The notes beneath the pieces are model-generated. The model was not told where the DNA came from. It saw only the letters and a program-made list of their open reading frames with translations, and ran no database searches. A DNA stretch of 9,564 nt from Planctomycetaceae bacterium. GTDB lineage: Bacteria; Planctomycetota; Planctomycetia; Pirellulales; Thermoguttaceae. The position numbers and the translations under genes are program-made. This document shows positions 1-7,377 of this stretch, one piece after another. Position 1 is the stretch's first letter; the number at the start of each line of letters is the position of its first letter. The stretch is taken from NCBI GenBank assembly GCA_009776995.1, contig WRMR01000162.1, forward strand, positions 1 through 9,564. The letters run 5' to 3'.

Positions 1-1
1 A

Positions 2-220
2 GAGAAAAATACAACTGATAAACCGTGGAATGTCGCGTTACACCAGTATGGCGAAAAGATTGACAGCAACATCTACAACAAAATCAATAATGCAAGATGT
101 GTTGTCACGCTCAAGCCAATCGACATGCTCCAATTGGTCAAATTGATTCGAGGTGAAAAAATGGACAATGGAGAGGACGCAAAAAGTTTTGCCCACAAAA
201 TTATCGGAGAAAAACAATGA
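2..220 (+). CDS. 3' end of an unrecognised gene, translationally coupled to the AddA-like gene
   Basis: An open frame enters from the left edge and runs for 72 codons to a TGA at 218-220. It is 5' truncated by the window. The stop shares the ATGA tetranucleotide with the start of the downstream helicase gene, which is typical of translationally coupled operon genes. The visible tail is lysine-, asparagine- and isoleucine-rich and looks more AT-rich than the following gene. It contains a probable beta strand (CVVTLKP) followed by two likely amphipathic helices (IDMLQLVKLIRG and AKSFAHKII). No signal peptide, membrane segment or known catalytic motif can be seen. I do not recognise the family. 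Position alone suggests a protein that works with the AddAB-like pair. It could equally be an unrelated gene that happens to be in the same operon. Confidence 0.72.
   Translation, partial: EKNTTDKPWNVALHQYGEKIDSNIYNKINNARCVVTLKPIDMLQLVKLIRGEKMDNGEDAKSFAHKIIGEKQ
206..210 (+). promoter_or_regulatory. Ribosome binding site for the AddA-like gene, inside the upstream gene
   Basis: GGAGA lies 6 nt before the ATG at 217, within the last codons of the upstream gene. It supports 217 as the true start and agrees with coupling through the ATGA overlap. No separate promoter is visible between the two genes. Confidence 0.6.
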
Positions 221-3200
221 CCAACACGATCATCCGTGCCTCGGCCGGTTCGGGGAAAACTTACCAGTTGAGCAACCGTTTTTTGGACGTGATCTTCGGC
301 GGGGAGTCGGTGGAGGAGTCGCTCGACCGGGTGATGGCTTCGACGTTCACTTGCAAGGCCGCCGGGGAGATCACCGACCGGATTTTCACCAAGTTCGCCG
401 ACATTGTTTTTAATCCCAAAGAGCGAGAGCGGCTTGCAAAGGAAATCAATTATCCCTTGGCGGAAAATGTTGAAGTCGAACTGCAAAACCGACTTGCCGA
501 TCTTGCTCGCAACATCTATCGCGTTCGGGTCAGCACGTTACACTCGTATTTCAACAAGATCGCGACTGTCTTTGCACTCGAACTGGGTTTGCCGCCGGGC
601 TGGAGCATCATTTCGGATCCGGAGTTTGAGCCACTACTTGTCGAGGCTGTTCACGACGTTTTTACCGAACACAGCAACGCCATCGAACTTATGTCCATCG
701 TGCAACATGGCAGGAGTTCCGCGACCATTGTTACTGACCTCGCAAAGCTTGCGAAGGAATCTCTCCCATTCGTTGAGGAAACCCCGCCTGAAGCATGGAA
801 GCACGATGTTTCCAAAATTCTGAAAAATCCCTCGGAAGGCAATCTCACTGCCGATGAAATCCAGTCGCAACTGGCCGCGATCGAAAGCATTGATGAAGAC
901 CAGCTTCCCAAGGCCAAATCCAGGCCATACCCGCCTGTGCAGTATTTCATTGATGCCCAAGCGAAATTGATTGACACAATCACGAAAGGCCAGTGGGACA
1001 AGTTTCGCGAAATTCCCCTGGTCGGTGCCATCGCCCCGACACTGATTGATGATCATGCCCGGTGTGTGGTTTCACGAAGCAAGGTTGATGTCAGGTCGGA
1101 AGCCCCGCTACTTTTTGACGCAATACGTACACTGCTTCCTTACGCAATTCGGCTTGAAGTCCAGAGTCTGATCGATCAAACCCAAGCGACGTGGCAGTTG
1201 CTGCACCTGGTTTCGCAAAAGCTGCAAGTTATTTTGCATCGTGAGCGAAAATTCCGCTTCGACGACATCAGGCGGCACGTTGAGATGTTCAACTTTCGTG
1301 ACAGACTCGACTCGCTGAATCATCGCCTCGACGCCGACACGAAGCACCTGTTGCTCGATGAGTTCCAGGACACGTCGATTTCGCAGTGGAACATCCTTGA
1401 GCCGATGGCTCGCAAGGTCGTGGCCGATCCTGACGGCACGTTCTTCTGCGTCGGCGACGTCAAGCAGGCGATTTATTCCTGGCGAGGTGGTGTCGCGACG
1501 ATTTTCGACACGATTCAAAAACAGTTCAAAGATTTGTCGGCCCCCATTGAGTCAAAAAAAATGGCACAAACCCGCCGTAACACTCAGGCGGTTGTCGATA
1601 CGGTCAACACGCTGTTTGGAAATATCGCGAGTAACGAAGCCGTCGGTCACGCCTCAATGAAAGCGGGTCAGGAATGGCAGGGGCGTTTTGAGTCACACTC
1701 CACCATCCATGAGCAGGACGAATTTCCGGGCTATTGCACGTTGGAGCAAGTCCCAGACGAAAATCAAGATCGAAACAACCAGGCCGCCCCGGAACAAGAT
1801 GGCGAAAACGAACCTGCGCCCGGCGATGCTTTAATCAATTATACGGTGGAGCGAATTGACAATATTCTCAAAGACAAGCCGTCATTGAAAGACGGTATCG
1901 GTGTGCTGGTTTTCACGAATAAAACCGCTGAAAAGATCATCGCGAAACTCAAGGAACGTGGCATTGAGGCCAACGGTCGCGGGCGGTCGTTGAGCAGTTC
2001 GCTTGCCGTCCAGCATGTTTTGTCGGCTCTGGCACTCGCCGATCATCCGGGCAATACAATTGCGTCGTTTCATCTCACCAACAGTCCGCTTGCCGTTAAG
2101 TTGGGGTTGCTGAAAAAAGATACAAACGAGATGCCTGTGAAGTATTATCCCGCAAGTCAGGCATCGCGTGACATCCGGCGGGAACTGCTCACGAAGGGTT
2201 ACGGCGATGTTGTCAAGGAATACGTTGAACTGCTTGCGCCATCGTGCGACCCCGGCGAATTTGAATGCCTTGAAAAACTACTCGAACTGGCGTATCGTTT
2301 TGATGAAACCGCGTCGGGCGTTCGCACGGAAAAATTCGTCGCGATGGTCAAGGAAGCCAGCATCGCAACTTCCAACGCGACGAACATCCAGGTGATGACT
2401 GTTCACGGAGCCAAGGGACTTGAGTTTGACATCGTGGTTCTGCCGGAATTGAATCGTCCTATTGATGGTTATCACATCCAAACCAAATTGATACGCGACC
2501 ATGAAATCTCCGACGATGCAACAACACCGATCAATTTCTTTCTGAGCAAGCCCGGTAAGGACATTCAGGGCTTTTTGTCGGACAAATGCTCAGGTGCAAT
2601 CGACCGTCAGGTGCAGGGCGAGGTCGAGGAATCGCTGTCGGAACTGTACGTTGCCATGACCCGTGCGATTCACCAGCTTGTGATGATCGTTCCCAATCGA
2701 AGCGCAAAGACAATCAAGACGTCGTTTGCCGAAACCTTGCGCAGTGGCCTGAAAGACAAAGGCGTCAGTAACAGTGTCGATGCCACTGTCCTTTACGAAA
2801 AAGGTGATAACGAATGGTACAAGCTTATTGAAGAAGATGTCAAAGAAACGGACAAAAATACTTCAAAAACGAAGGTACTGAAGTGTGAGGTGAAGGATAC
2901 AGAAGTCTTGCACCATGTTTCGCGGGTTGCACCGTCGAGCTTGCACAAGGATGTTCCTGCTGATGTTCCCGCGAAACAAGGTCAAGTGAAGCAACTGGAA
3001 GCGGTAGCCGAACCCACGATACCGACAACACAAAAATGGCAGCACGCGTCAGAAGAGAGTGCCATGCTGTGGGGTTCCTGTATGCACACCTGTTTTGAAT
3101 ACGCCGTACAATGGCTTGACCCGGTATCTGACGGCAAACCGCAACTGCTCTGCGATGACGAAGAGCTTCATGAAATTCTCGACGAAATCATCCGAGAAAA

Positions 3201-3594
3201 AAAGGAAATCAACTTCAAGCCGTGCGACATAATAGCAAAATTTCACGAGAACATCGCAAAACCGGAAATTGTCGGTGTTCTTTCGCAGTCTCGCTATCCG
3301 GCTCCTCATGTCATCGTGGAACGCGAACGCCGCTTTGCCGTTTGGCATGAAGGTCAAATCATGCGCGGCTTCATCGACCGGCTTGTCATTGAGCGCAACG
3401 CGGCAAACAAGGTCGTTGGCCTGGACATCCTCGACTACAAATCCGACAGCGGTGACACGGAGGCATTGGCTGTTGCTTACCGCGATCAATTGGAGGCATA
3501 TCGGCAAGGAGTGGCAACGTTGTTTGGTGTCGATAAAGAACTCATCAAGGCAACACTCGTTTTTGTCACACTTGGGAAGGTTGTTGAACTTTAA
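217..3594 (+). CDS. addA: AddA/RecB-type UvrD-like helicase with C-terminal PD-(D/E)XK nuclease
   Basis: A 1125-aa superfamily 1A helicase-nuclease, probably the motor subunit that unwinds and cuts double-strand DNA ends before RecA loading. Helicase motifs appear in order: Walker A ASAGSGKT (8-15), motif Ia STFTCKAAGEI (42-52), STLHS (106-110), Walker B LLLDEFQDT (378-386), motif III VGDVKQAIYSWRGG (412-425), motif IV with QTRRN (451-455), motif V VHGAKGLEFD (729-738) and motif VI ELYVAMTRA (809-817). The C-terminal RecB-like nuclease keeps H957, D1054 (GFID), D1073-Y-K1075 (LDYK) and Q1091-x3-Y1095. All residues expected for ATPase and nuclease activity are therefore present. Length fits AddA (B. 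subtilis AddA is about 1230 aa). The start seven residues before Walker A is usual for the family. The addB-like gene follows after 20 bp. A RecB of a RecBCD complex is less likely because the partner is AddB-like. Confidence 0.92.
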   Translation: MTNTIIRASAGSGKTYQLSNRFLDVIFGGESVEESLDRVMASTFTCKAAGEITDRIFTKFADIVFNPKERERLAKEINYPLAENVEVELQNRLADLARNIYRVRVSTLHSYFNKIATVFALELGLPPGWSIISDPEFEPLLVEAVHDVFTEHSNAIELMSIVQHGRSSATIVTDLAKLAKESLPFVEETPPEAWKHDVSKILKNPSEGNLTADEIQSQLAAIESIDEDQLPKAKSRPYPPVQYFIDAQAKLIDTITKGQWDKFREIPLVGAIAPTLIDDHARCVVSRSKVDVRSEAPLLFDAIRTLLPYAIRLEVQSLIDQTQATWQLLHLVSQKLQVILHRERKFRFDDIRRHVEMFNFRDRLDSLNHRLDADTKHLLLDEFQDTSISQWNILEPMARKVVADPDGTFFCVGDVKQAIYSWRGGVATIFDTIQKQFKDLSAPIESKKMAQTRRNTQAVVDTVNTLFGNIASNEAVGHASMKAGQEWQGRFESHSTIHEQDEFPGYCTLEQVPDENQDRNNQAAPEQDGENEPAPGDALINYTVERIDNILKDKPSLKDGIGVLVFTNKTAEKIIAKLKERGIEANGRGRSLSSSLAVQHVLSALALADHPGNTIASFHLTNSPLAVKLGLLKKDTNEMPVKYYPASQASRDIRRELLTKGYGDVVKEYVELLAPSCDPGEFECLEKLLELAYRFDETASGVRTEKFVAMVKEASIATSNATNIQVMTVHGAKGLEFDIVVLPELNRPIDGYHIQTKLIRDHEISDDATTPINFFLSKPGKDIQGFLSDKCSGAIDRQVQGEVEESLSELYVAMTRAIHQLVMIVPNRSAKTIKTSFAETLRSGLKDKGVSNSVDATVLYEKGDNEWYKLIEEDVKETDKNTSKTKVLKCEVKDTEVLHHVSRVAPSSLHKDVPADVPAKQGQVKQLEAVAEPTIPTTQKWQHASEESAMLWGSCMHTCFEYAVQWLDPVSDGKPQLLCDDEELHEILDEIIREKKEINFKPCDIIAKFHENIAKPEIVGVLSQSRYPAPHVIVERERRFAVWHEGQIMRGFIDRLVIERNAANKVVGLDILDYKSDSGDTEALAVAYRDQLEAYRQGVATLFGVDKELIKATLVFVTLGKVVEL

Positions 3595-3614
3595 CAGAAT
3601 ATATTGACGTCATC

Positions 3615-6476
3615 ATGGAACGCATATTTTTGGGCTGGGATAAACCGCTTTTGCATCTGGCGGTGGATTATTTGATTGACAAGCACACCATTGATGGTCG
3701 GCTTGACTTGAAATCCGTGTCGCTGGTGATGCCGGGGCAACGGGCGTGGAACCGGCTTGAGGAAATCCTTGCCGAACGCGCAGCGAAGATGCCTGACCCG
3801 TCCTGGTATCCACCAGAGTTTATGACACTTGATGCGCTGCCGGAGAAGTTTTACAAACTGCAAAAACCCGTTGCCGGGGCGATGACGCAGTGCTTTGCGT
3901 GGATTAAAGCCGTCCAGATGCTTCGCGAGGAAGACGAAAACCTGTTGCGTCAATTCCTGCCGACGATCCCGGAACGCTTTGAATCCAAACTGGCATTGGG
4001 ACGCATGTTGGCCGGGCTGCATTACGAACTGGCCGCCGAGGGAATCGACTTCAAGCGAGTTGCTGAGGTGTGTCGTCAACTGGGAACCGAAGGTGAAATT
4101 CCGCGTTGGCAGGCGTTGGCAAGACTCCAGGAGCTTTACGCGAATGACAATCCGAACTCGCCAGGCATTCTGGATCAATGGAAACTTTGGGATTTACAGA
4201 GCGCACGACTGTTTGCCATCACACGGCAGACCGCTGAGGAAGAAGCAAAGATTCGCAGTAAACTGCAAAAAGACGGGCGTCATTTTTACCTGGTTGGCCT
4301 TGCCGACATGAACAACCTGCAAAAGCAAATTCTCGGTAAGTATTCGGAGTTCATCACGTCGCTGGTGTTTGCGCCACATGACGACCGCGAAATTCAGCAA
4401 CGATTTGACGATTTCGGTTGCCTTGTCACAAAACGCTGGTACGACACCCCGATAGAGATTGACAAGGCACATATCGAAATCGTCTGGCAACCGGAAGATC
4501 AGGCGGATGCCGTGCTGGATAAGATCAACGATCTGGGCGGTAAGTACGCATCCGGTGAAATTGTCATCAGCGTACAAGACAAACAAGTCGTCCCTTTTGT
4601 GCAACAACGACTTGCTCAGGTACAAATCCCGTCACATCTTGTCGAAGGAAAAACACTCAGGCAAACCCGGCCGTTTCGTCTGCTTGAATCGCTGTTAAAA
4701 TTCCTGAAAATGCGGCACTTTCGCGATTACGCCGAATGGGTGCGGCATCCTGATATCGAAGGTTTTCTCTTCGGTCAATTGCATGAGAAGTTCGAGCAAT
4801 TCAATGTGGTTGTGCAACTGGATGTTTATTACAATACATTCTTTCCGGCCACAGCCGATGATGATTGGAAATTGTCTCTGGTGCCGGCCGACGAAAAAAC
4901 CGACAAAATGCTGAAGGAACTTCGCGAATGCTGGCGTGTTCTTAAAGAGCTTGTCGGTGATTCACTTGTAGCAATCACGGACGAAAAGAAACCGCTCGCC
5001 GAAGGATTACGACAAATCGACATGTTGCTCAAACGGATTTATTCAGGCCGTGTTGAGGAGCAATCGCGTCGTGCAGTGGAACGAATCCGTCGTATTGCCC
5101 GAACCATGCGGGAAATGCCGACGGACGGAAACAATGCATTCCACCTCGCTGAGACACTGGAACTCCTGCTACTGGAAGTTGAGTCGGAACGTCTCATGTC
5201 GGATAAAGACCCAAAGGCTGTTGAACTGCTCGGCTGGTTGGAAATGCCGATGGATGATGCGCCGGTGGCCATCGTGACTGGCATGAACGACGGTGTAATT
5301 CCCTCATTCACCACTTCGGATATTTTCCTGCCGGATCAGTTGCGGAAGGAACTCGGCTTGATGGACAATCGCCGTCGTGCCGCGCGTGATGCCTACAGTC
5401 TGACGCTTCTGATGAAAACTCGCGAAAAACGCGGTGACCTTCAGTTGATTGCCGGACGCCGGGCCGGTGATGGCAATCCGTTACTTCCGAGCCGGTTCTT
5501 CTTTGCATCGAAGGACAAACTGATCGTTGCCGATCGCTTTCAAAGATTTTTCGCTGACGAGCAACCGAAAGTTTCTTATCTGCTCAACAATGTTCTTGGG
5601 CCGGGTTGTACGGAAACGCATTCGTTTGCCATCCCCAATTTGCCGGAATCGCAATGGGCGTTGAAATCCATCAATGTCACGGAATTGGGGCGTTACCTTC
5701 CTTGCCCATACCGTTTTTATCTCGAAAAACGGCTTTACTTGAAAACGGTGGATGACATCGCAAGTGAAATGCAAGCGTTCGATTTCGGTAATCTCGTGCA
5801 TGAAGTTTTGAACCAATTCGGCGGGAGTGAATGCAAGGATTCAACATCAAACAAAGTCATCCGGGAATATCTCAATCACCGGCTTGACGTTTTTGCGAAG
5901 GAGCGTTACGGTGACTCACCCCGCGCGGCAATTGTACTTCAAATTGAACGAGCCAGGGCCAGACTCAATGCGTTCGCGAACTGGCAGGCCGAATGGCGAC
6001 AACGTGGCTATCGAATTGAAAACGTCGAATATGCGCCGGAATGTGAAGTCAAGTTATCGGACGTGCCACTGTTTGGGAGAATCGACCGTATCGACCGAAA
6101 CGAGAGAACGGGCGAAATCGTAGTGCTTGATTACAAGACAGGTTATCCCATGCCTCCTGAAAAGACTCATCGGAAAAATCAGGAGGAATGGATTGACTTC
6201 CAATTGCCGCTCTACCATTACATCCTGCGTCAATCGGGTTACGCCAAACCGGAGGATGCCATCCGACAAGGTTATGTTACGATTCCGCAAAATGTCGAAC
6301 AGATCGGCGAGCAATTGACCAACTGGAGCAACGAGGAAGTCCAGTCGGGTATTGACGAGGCGGCAAGAATTGTCGAAGAGATACGCAAACTCGATTGGAG
6401 GCAAGTTCACCCCAATCCGGTTCCTCCGCCATTTTCGCAGAAATTTGACATCGTATGCCAGAATATTCGGGAGTAA
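3615..6476 (+). CDS. addB: AddB/RexB-like PD-(D/E)XK nuclease subunit
   Basis: A 953-aa protein that should pair with the upstream AddA-like helicase and cut the opposite strand during end resection. The N-terminal half resembles a helicase fold but has no Walker A lysine (around residue 37 it reads SLVMPGQRAWNRLEE), as expected for the inactivated motor of AddB. AddB-type blocks follow: VAIVTGMNDGVIP (near 552-564) and RRAGDGNPLLPSRFFF (near 615-630). The C-terminal nuclease has CPYRFYL (C697), H729 (FGNLVHE), D824 (GRIDR), D839-Y-K841 (LDYKTG) and Q863-x3-Y867, so it looks catalytically complete. After QLPLY only one cysteine remains, so the C-terminal cysteine trio of the Fe-S staple of Bacillus AddB is absent. 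There is no good Shine-Dalgarno before the ATG. The short 20-bp gap after addA suggests shared mRNA. It is shorter than the roughly 1150-aa Firmicute AddB. The alternative is a RecC-like or other accessory nuclease. Confidence 0.85.
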   Translation: MERIFLGWDKPLLHLAVDYLIDKHTIDGRLDLKSVSLVMPGQRAWNRLEEILAERAAKMPDPSWYPPEFMTLDALPEKFYKLQKPVAGAMTQCFAWIKAVQMLREEDENLLRQFLPTIPERFESKLALGRMLAGLHYELAAEGIDFKRVAEVCRQLGTEGEIPRWQALARLQELYANDNPNSPGILDQWKLWDLQSARLFAITRQTAEEEAKIRSKLQKDGRHFYLVGLADMNNLQKQILGKYSEFITSLVFAPHDDREIQQRFDDFGCLVTKRWYDTPIEIDKAHIEIVWQPEDQADAVLDKINDLGGKYASGEIVISVQDKQVVPFVQQRLAQVQIPSHLVEGKTLRQTRPFRLLESLLKFLKMRHFRDYAEWVRHPDIEGFLFGQLHEKFEQFNVVVQLDVYYNTFFPATADDDWKLSLVPADEKTDKMLKELRECWRVLKELVGDSLVAITDEKKPLAEGLRQIDMLLKRIYSGRVEEQSRRAVERIRRIARTMREMPTDGNNAFHLAETLELLLLEVESERLMSDKDPKAVELLGWLEMPMDDAPVAIVTGMNDGVIPSFTTSDIFLPDQLRKELGLMDNRRRAARDAYSLTLLMKTREKRGDLQLIAGRRAGDGNPLLPSRFFFASKDKLIVADRFQRFFADEQPKVSYLLNNVLGPGCTETHSFAIPNLPESQWALKSINVTELGRYLPCPYRFYLEKRLYLKTVDDIASEMQAFDFGNLVHEVLNQFGGSECKDSTSNKVIREYLNHRLDVFAKERYGDSPRAAIVLQIERARARLNAFANWQAEWRQRGYRIENVEYAPECEVKLSDVPLFGRIDRIDRNERTGEIVVLDYKTGYPMPPEKTHRKNQEEWIDFQLPLYHYILRQSGYAKPEDAIRQGYVTIPQNVEQIGEQLTNWSNEEVQSGIDEAARIVEEIRKLDWRQVHPNPVPPPFSQKFDIVCQNIRE

Positions 6477-6769
6477 CTATGCTTGTCTATCGGCTGTTTT
6501 CACCCCAAAAAAACGGAGTCAAACGGCGAAACCGAAGAAAATTGACACCCATTTTTTGGGGTGTAAATCAATCGTCCCACTTGCCCAGCCACACCAATCA
6601 GACACAATCCAAATCCACGAGTGTGCCAGTTTTCGTGTCATCAAACTCAACACTTTGTGCCGCGTAGCGGTCAAGTTTGCCACGTAGAAAAACGCGACGT
6701 TCAATTTCATAAGTGTATATTTTATAGAGAGTTAAGGTGATAGCTTGCGAGTTTTGAAAGCGGTACATT
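6477..6769. other. Intergenic stretch after addB, no convincing gene
   Basis: Apart from the inverted repeat at 6501-6563 I see no gene here. Short open frames exist on both strands, but their translations are low in complexity (serine, threonine, asparagine runs) and they lack ribosome sites. The sequence becomes clearly AT-rich from about 6700 to 6730. The stretch ends at the tRNA fragment. Confidence 0.55.
6501..6563. repeat. 12-bp inverted repeat downstream of addB
   Basis: CACCCCAAAAAA at 6501-6512 is perfectly inverted as TTTTTTGGGGTG at 6552-6563, with a 39-nt middle. Inside, GTCAA (6518-6522) and TTGAC (6542-6546) can also pair, giving a nested stem. It begins 25 bp after the addB stop, so it may end the operon transcript. 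The T run is within the stem rather than after it, which is not classical. A small insertion-type repeat is the alternative. Confidence 0.5.
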
Positions 6770-6818
6770 GAGCAGTCTCTTAATCCGTGGGTCGAAGGTT
6801 CAAGTCCTTCAGGGGGTA
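6770..6818 (+). tRNA. 3' fragment of a tRNA-Lys(CUU)-like gene; probable integrase attachment scar
   Basis: The stretch fits the 3' part of a tRNA. The anticodon loop CTCTTAA is at 6777-6783, with anticodon CTT at 6779-6781. The 3' side of the anticodon stem, TCCGT, is at 6784-6788 and the variable loop GGGTC at 6789-6793. The T-arm is GAAGG-TTCAAGT-CCTTC at 6794-6810, with a perfect 5-bp stem. The acceptor 3' strand AGGGGGT is at 6811-6817 and the discriminator A at 6818. Upstream there is no acceptor 5' strand (ACCCCCT would be needed) and no foldable D-arm. The 5' anticodon stem (GCAGT) pairs only partly with TCCGT. It cannot be a working tRNA. Such 3' tRNA pieces are the normal product of tyrosine-integrase insertion into a tRNA gene, and an integrase lies 774 bp downstream. 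The Lys identity depends on the loop assignment and is probable rather than proven. Confidence 0.7.
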
Positions 6819-6825
6819 TTTTTCT

Positions 6826-6864
6826 TTTGACGCAACTCTATAAACAACATAGAGTTGCGTCAAA
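6826..6864. terminator. Perfect 16-bp hairpin after the tRNA fragment (terminator or attachment-region stem)
   Basis: TTTGACGCAACTCTAT (6826-6841) and its exact reverse complement ATAGAGTTGCGTCAAA (6849-6864) flank a 7-nt loop, AAACAAC. The stem starts 8 nt after the tRNA acceptor end, after a short T-rich run (6818-6828). It fits the terminator of the tRNA transcript. No strong T run follows on the + strand, so a protein-binding or cruciform role in the attachment region is also possible. Confidence 0.55.
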
Positions 6865-6881
6865 TATTTATCGATGCAATA

Positions 6882-6945
6882 ATGTTTTTTGAAACATGTG
6901 CAATGTTCAAGTGCCAAGATTGTGCCAACAAGTTATCGTGATAAC
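6882..6945. promoter_or_regulatory. Cluster of short symmetric and direct-repeat sites, possible integrase or excisionase binding region
   Basis: Three elements follow the hairpin closely. First, ATGTTT and AAACAT are inverted around 4 nt (6882-6897). Second, GTGCCAA is repeated directly at 6911-6917 and 6922-6928, 11 bp apart and so on the same DNA face. Third, there is a palindrome GTTATC-GT-GATAAC (6932-6945). The shorter TGCCAA recurs at 7010-7015 and 7167-7172, and inverted at 7125-7130. Arm-type sites of tyrosine integrases often look like this beside a tRNA attachment core. The role is inferred from position only. Confidence 0.35.
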
Positions 6946-7131
6946 GTAGCACTTTGCCATAGAGATTTCGCTATTCCAAGCCGCCTGTATCCTTTTTAAC
7001 ACCTTGTGTTGCCAACGTTTGCGCCCTGTTGCGTCCTTTCGGCCAGTGCGACCGGTTGGCCAAGCCCACGGACTCTTTACCATATCGCGTTTGGGTGAAT
7101 AGCGAAGCGGTATCTTTTTTTTAGTTGGCAT
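6907..7131 (-). CDS. Doubtful small basic protein, unrecognised
   Basis: A minus-strand frame of 74 codons from an ATG at 7129-7131; another ATG lies five codons further upstream at 7146. The product is strongly basic and tryptophan-containing, with KKK near the start and a central WPTGRTGRKDATGRKRW segment, which would suit nucleic-acid binding. No family is recognised, and only a weak GGA lies about 10 nt before the ATG. It opposes the neighbouring genes and overlaps the GTGCCAA repeats and the palindrome at its 3' end. It could be a decayed gene or chance. Treat it as a candidate only. Confidence 0.2.
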   Translation of the reverse strand: MPTKKKIPLRYSPKRDMVKSPWAWPTGRTGRKDATGRKRWQHKVLKRIQAAWNSEISMAKCYVITITCWHNLGT

Positions 7132-7329
7132 TTCGCAATATTCCATTGTCTTATAACGATTTACGTTGCCAAGCGTCTTTTTGTTAATGAGTCGTTTGGT
7201 AACAAATTACCACAAATAGGCACTCTTTTTACGGCACTCGAATCCGTAGGCCGACTGCGAAAAATACTCCCGAAAACGCCCTGCCGAGATGCAATTGGCT
7301 GGGCGGTTTTCTGAAATCTTGCGGGTACG
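7132..7329. other. Intergenic stretch with one hairpin, no gene seen
   Basis: AT-rich sequence with TGCCAA at 7167-7172 and the hairpin at 7272-7311. I see no ribosome site or plausible start here on the + strand. A minus-strand open frame crossing it looks like a shadow. Confidence 0.4.
7272..7311. terminator. Bidirectional terminator-like hairpin upstream of the integrase unit
   Basis: GAAAAC-GCCC-T-GCC (7272-7285) pairs with GGC-T-GGGC-G-GTTTTC (7297-7311) around an 11-nt loop, with one T-T mismatch and one bulged G at 7305. The outer pairs give a T stretch on both strands, which fits a two-way terminator insulating the integrase unit. Its right arm nearly matches the hairpin that follows the integrase gene. 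Confidence 0.45.
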
Positions 7330-7377
7330 TGGGGGGGTAATTTTATGGGCAATAATTGCCCCCAAAACTGCCCCCCA
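7330..7377. repeat. 48-bp nested palindrome upstream of the integrase
   Basis: Three symmetric blocks nest around A7354. They are GGGCAAT / ATTGCCC (7347-7353 with 7355-7361), TTTT / AAAA (7341-7344 with 7364-7367) and TGGGGGG / CCCCCCA (7330-7336 with 7371-7377), separated by small internal loops. The inner 15 bp is a perfect dyad. It should fold into a very strong hairpin in RNA or single-stranded DNA and would cover any start codon placed at 7356. It may be an operator, a terminator or attenuator, or a recombination site. Confidence 0.55.

Noticed and set aside
217..3594. RecB of a RecBCD complex
   Set aside because: The partner gene is AddB/RexB-like with its own nuclease, and no RecC- or RecD-like gene is visible, so an AddAB-type assignment fits better.
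3591..4178. Antisense frame of 195 codons opposite the start of addB
   Set aside because: It covers conserved coding sequence of addB, has no ribosome site, and its product is rich in Arg, Gln and His as expected of a shadow.
6479..6667. Short + strand frame starting just after addB
   Set aside because: Its middle simply translates the two arms of the inverted repeat and its end is low-complexity; no Shine-Dalgarno precedes it.
6725..6818. A complete tRNA gene
   Set aside because: TAGCT and GGTA-like pieces stand upstream of 6770, but no ACCCCCT acceptor strand is present, the D-arm does not fold, and the anticodon stem has two mismatches. Only the 3' part is tRNA-like.
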